Shown: positions 62,211-64,000 of the stretch, piece after piece | Layout: every line of letters starts with the position of its first letter | Position numbering within the stretch: position 1 is the first letter of the stretch | Assembly (NCBI GenBank): GCA_008692225.1 | Contig: VICG01000006.1 | Coordinates: forward strand, 1,741,501-1,805,500 | Source: Monilinia fructicola | Taxonomy: Eukaryota; Ascomycota; Leotiomycetes; Helotiales; Sclerotiniaceae | Direction of reading: 5' to 3' | Length of the DNA stretch: 64,000 nucleotides | Position numbers and translations under genes: made by a program | Notes under the pieces: model-generated | Databases searched by the model: none | What the model was told of the DNA's origin: nothing | Seen by the model: the letters and a program-made list of their open reading frames with translations, nothing else

Positions 62211-62336
62211 TGGAGACTCCCGGGATCGAACCGGGGACCTTTCACACACACACACACAGCCCCCTCAACCCGGCACCCCACCGGCCACGAGCAGAAGAAA
62301 TGCGAAGCGAATATTATACCACTAAACTAAATCCCC
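62211..62336 (-). tRNA. tRNA-Ala (anticodon CGC) with a 54-nt intron
   Basis: On the minus strand the gene starts at 62336 with GGGGATT, which pairs with AGTCTCC at the 3' end (acceptor stem) and includes the G3:U70 wobble that identifies alanine tRNA; the discriminator base is A. The D arm has A14 and GG in the loop. The anticodon stem TTCGC pairs with GTGAA, and the loop reads T-T-C-G-C-A, giving anticodon CGC (codon GCG). The T arm is CCCGG-TTCGATC-CCGGG. A 54-nt intron (62300-62247), rich in GT repeats, sits just after the position-37 A, the normal site. The CCA end is not encoded. Confidence 0.88.
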
Positions 62337-63178
62337 TATAACGTTGCGATTTGATTTGGTTTGGTTTGGGGGGGTGATGATTCTGATTTATGAATTGAAT
62401 TGAATATTGGAGTTGGTTTGGGTTGGGTTGGTGTTGGAGTTTTTGCTTTTTGGTTCGGGGTTTATGGGGAGGGGGGGTGTTACATACGGTAGATACCTAG
62501 GTCGGTGGAGGGATCTGGAATAAAATCGTAACCACCTGGGCAATTCCCAATTCGATTTCGAAATCACAAGCCACCAAAAGAACAAAGATATAAAAATCCA
62601 ATGCAATAATGCATCGCTACTTTGGTATGCATAAAAAGCCAGCGAGTATAAGTACTCGAGTAGATAGGTAGATACGCTGCGCAAAGCATTTCGCTCACTA
62701 TAAGATTACCATTTATCCCATTTCGACTTGATATCACCATCCCTCCCCTTCCCGTCCTTGCCTTGCCTTCCCCAAAGTACCTCGATTTCCTTCATTATGC
62801 CCAATCCCATCATGCCATATGTATCGCTTGCTCATCCATCCAACCTTGTACACCCCATTCCACCAAACTCAACCTATCGAACCCACCAAAGAAAAATCAA
62901 AAGATACAATAACATCAGGCTTTACCAATACCAATGATTATCATTTCCCGCCCCTAGTCCTCAATCCCCCTTTCCATTTTTCCCACAGTATTTGAAAAGA
63001 CTGCCCCATGATCACTTGGATTTCATTTTATGTAAACCAAAGCCAAAGCCAATCAATGACCATCCAAGAATATTTTCGAAAAAAAGATAAGACCCGGCCA
63101 TTTTCCCTTTAAAACCCCATAATTGAATTGACTAATCGAGTCACCAAAGAAAATAACACCAATTGGTGAGAGAGATAA
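62337..63178. other. Intergenic DNA, no gene seen
   Basis: Contains the upstream side of the tRNA gene and the 3' flank of the ATPase gene. No coding frame with support. Confidence 0.5.
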
Positions 63179-64000
63179 TTAAAAATAACCTCTCATGGCA
63201 TCCTCAAACCCAGTACCCCCCTTCAAATCCCTATCAAAAGCATTTGAAACATCCAAAACGCGTTTGATATGTTCCATGGAGAGAGGCTCTTGCTTATTAA
63301 CGGCAAGGGCTTGAGCTGTTCGGATTGTGTTTTTGATCTAGAGTGTCGTGTTAGTTATTGCAACGAAAAGATCAGGGGAACGTTGATATGATAATGAGAT
63401 GAAAAAACATACCTGTCTACCATTCAAATTATTCCTCGCCAATGCATTATAATCTTCTTCGGTGAAAGGCATAGTATCAATACCTTCCAAAACCCTTACT
63501 CTCTCAATGAACATCTTAAACACACTCTTCTTTGCTTTTGTACTCAAATCACCATATCTCAATGCGATATGAATACGTGATTGGAAAGCATCGTCAAAAG
63601 TCTCAACCCGATTTGTGGTCAAGAAGAGAATCCCTTGGAAATATTCCAAAAGTCTCAAAAAGATAGAAACCAAAGCATTACGATGAATATCCTGAATGGT
63701 ACGTTTTTCCAAGAAAACATCTGCTTCATCAAGAAGGAGGACGGCACCCCATGCGTGTGCAATATCGAGGATTTTTTGAAGTTCTGATTCAAGAGTACGA
63801 GGGTCGGTACCGAGTTCCCCAGCTGAAACCATGTATAGGGGACATTTGAGAAGTTCCGAAATACCCTCTGCGGTAAGAGTTTTACCTGTACCAGGAGGAC
63901 CATGAAGAACTGCCACAAGTCCTTTACCTTTACCTTGAATAACATCGTCAATGCTTTCGGCTGGATGATATTTGTGAGATTCGACAAGGGCTTTGACAAT
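63179..64000 (-). CDS. AAA+ ATPase, C-terminal part (5' end outside window)
   Basis: The last exons of a fungal AAA-type ATPase. In this strand's order the sequence shows Walker A GPPGTGKT, an ISELLKCPLYMV strand, Walker B LLLDEADVFLEKR, sensor-1 LTTNRVETFD and an arginine-finger-like FQSRIHI, then a lid with TEEDYNALARNNLNGRQ. A 75-nt GT-AG intron (63412-63338) joins to a last exon (63337-63179) encoding IKNTIRTAQALAVNKQEPLS and ending GYF-stop. The fold and order fit the large family of fungal AAA ATPases carrying a fungal lid. The substrate and cell role are not given by this fragment. The 5' part, including any N-terminal domain, lies beyond 64000. No frame break in the visible part. Confidence 0.85.

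Noticed and set aside
60586..62330. Several frames of 80-160 codons
   Set aside because: Low-complexity translations of CTTG, CCCCT, CA and TC repeats; one overlaps the tRNA gene.

Overview
The window looks like a filamentous ascomycete chromosome. The genes have many short spliceosomal introns (about 45-105 nt, GT-AG with a few GC-AG, CTAAC-type branch sites). Long AT-rich blocks hold repeats decayed by C-to-T and G-to-A changes, as RIP (repeat-induced point mutation) produces, and these alternate with gene blocks of balanced composition. Gene content and this mosaic suggest Leotiomycetes, possibly Sclerotiniaceae (Botrytis/Sclerotinia-like); that placement is inference. || LAYOUT. 1-6.4 kb: AT-rich block with two tandem, minus-strand Gag/protease LTR-element copies sharing an LTR-like segment. 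6.4-10.6 kb: gene-poor DNA with simple repeats. 10.6-14.3 kb: an FNIP/Lst4-type gene with several apparent single-base frame breaks. 15.8-26.3 kb: a nested AT-rich block edged by an inverted boundary motif. It contains two inverted 153-bp LTR-like copies, a palindromic minisatellite split by a complete 6.7-kb Ty3/gypsy element (165-bp LTRs, 5-bp target duplication), a ~300-bp ATT microsatellite and a 157-bp foldback/MITE-like element. 26.3-32 kb: gene-poor DNA with an F-box relic. 32.1-34.9 kb: an OPT oligopeptide transporter gene. 36.1-39.9 kb: a divergent NACHT-NLR / HeLo-effector pair. 43.2-48.5 kb: a large P-loop GTPase with HMG-box-like N-terminal modules. 49.5-56.0 kb: a giant coiled-coil protein with ubiquitin-tail-like LRGG motifs and six UBA-like domains. 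56.2-57.7 kb: a GH5 glucanase. 58.9-60.1 kb: mitochondrial malate dehydrogenase. 62.2-62.3 kb: an intron-containing tRNA-Ala(CGC). 63.2-64.0 kb: the 3' part of an AAA+ ATPase gene. || HOW GENES WORK TOGETHER. The clearest functional unit is the divergent pair at 36-40 kb. The NLR has one copy of an amyloid-like motif at its N terminus, and the neighbouring HeLo protein has two copies in register at its C terminus. This is the arrangement of fungal amyloid-signalosome cell-death systems (HET-S/NWD2 type). The other genes are unlinked housekeeping or accessory functions. || CAUTION. Several otherwise conserved genes contain apparent +1/-1 breaks, most of them in or next to short homopolymers (FNIP gene, GTPase, LRGG/UBA gene, NLR 3' end). 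The sequence alone cannot separate consensus error from real decay. The NLR also carries an in-frame TAA that a single indel does not explain.
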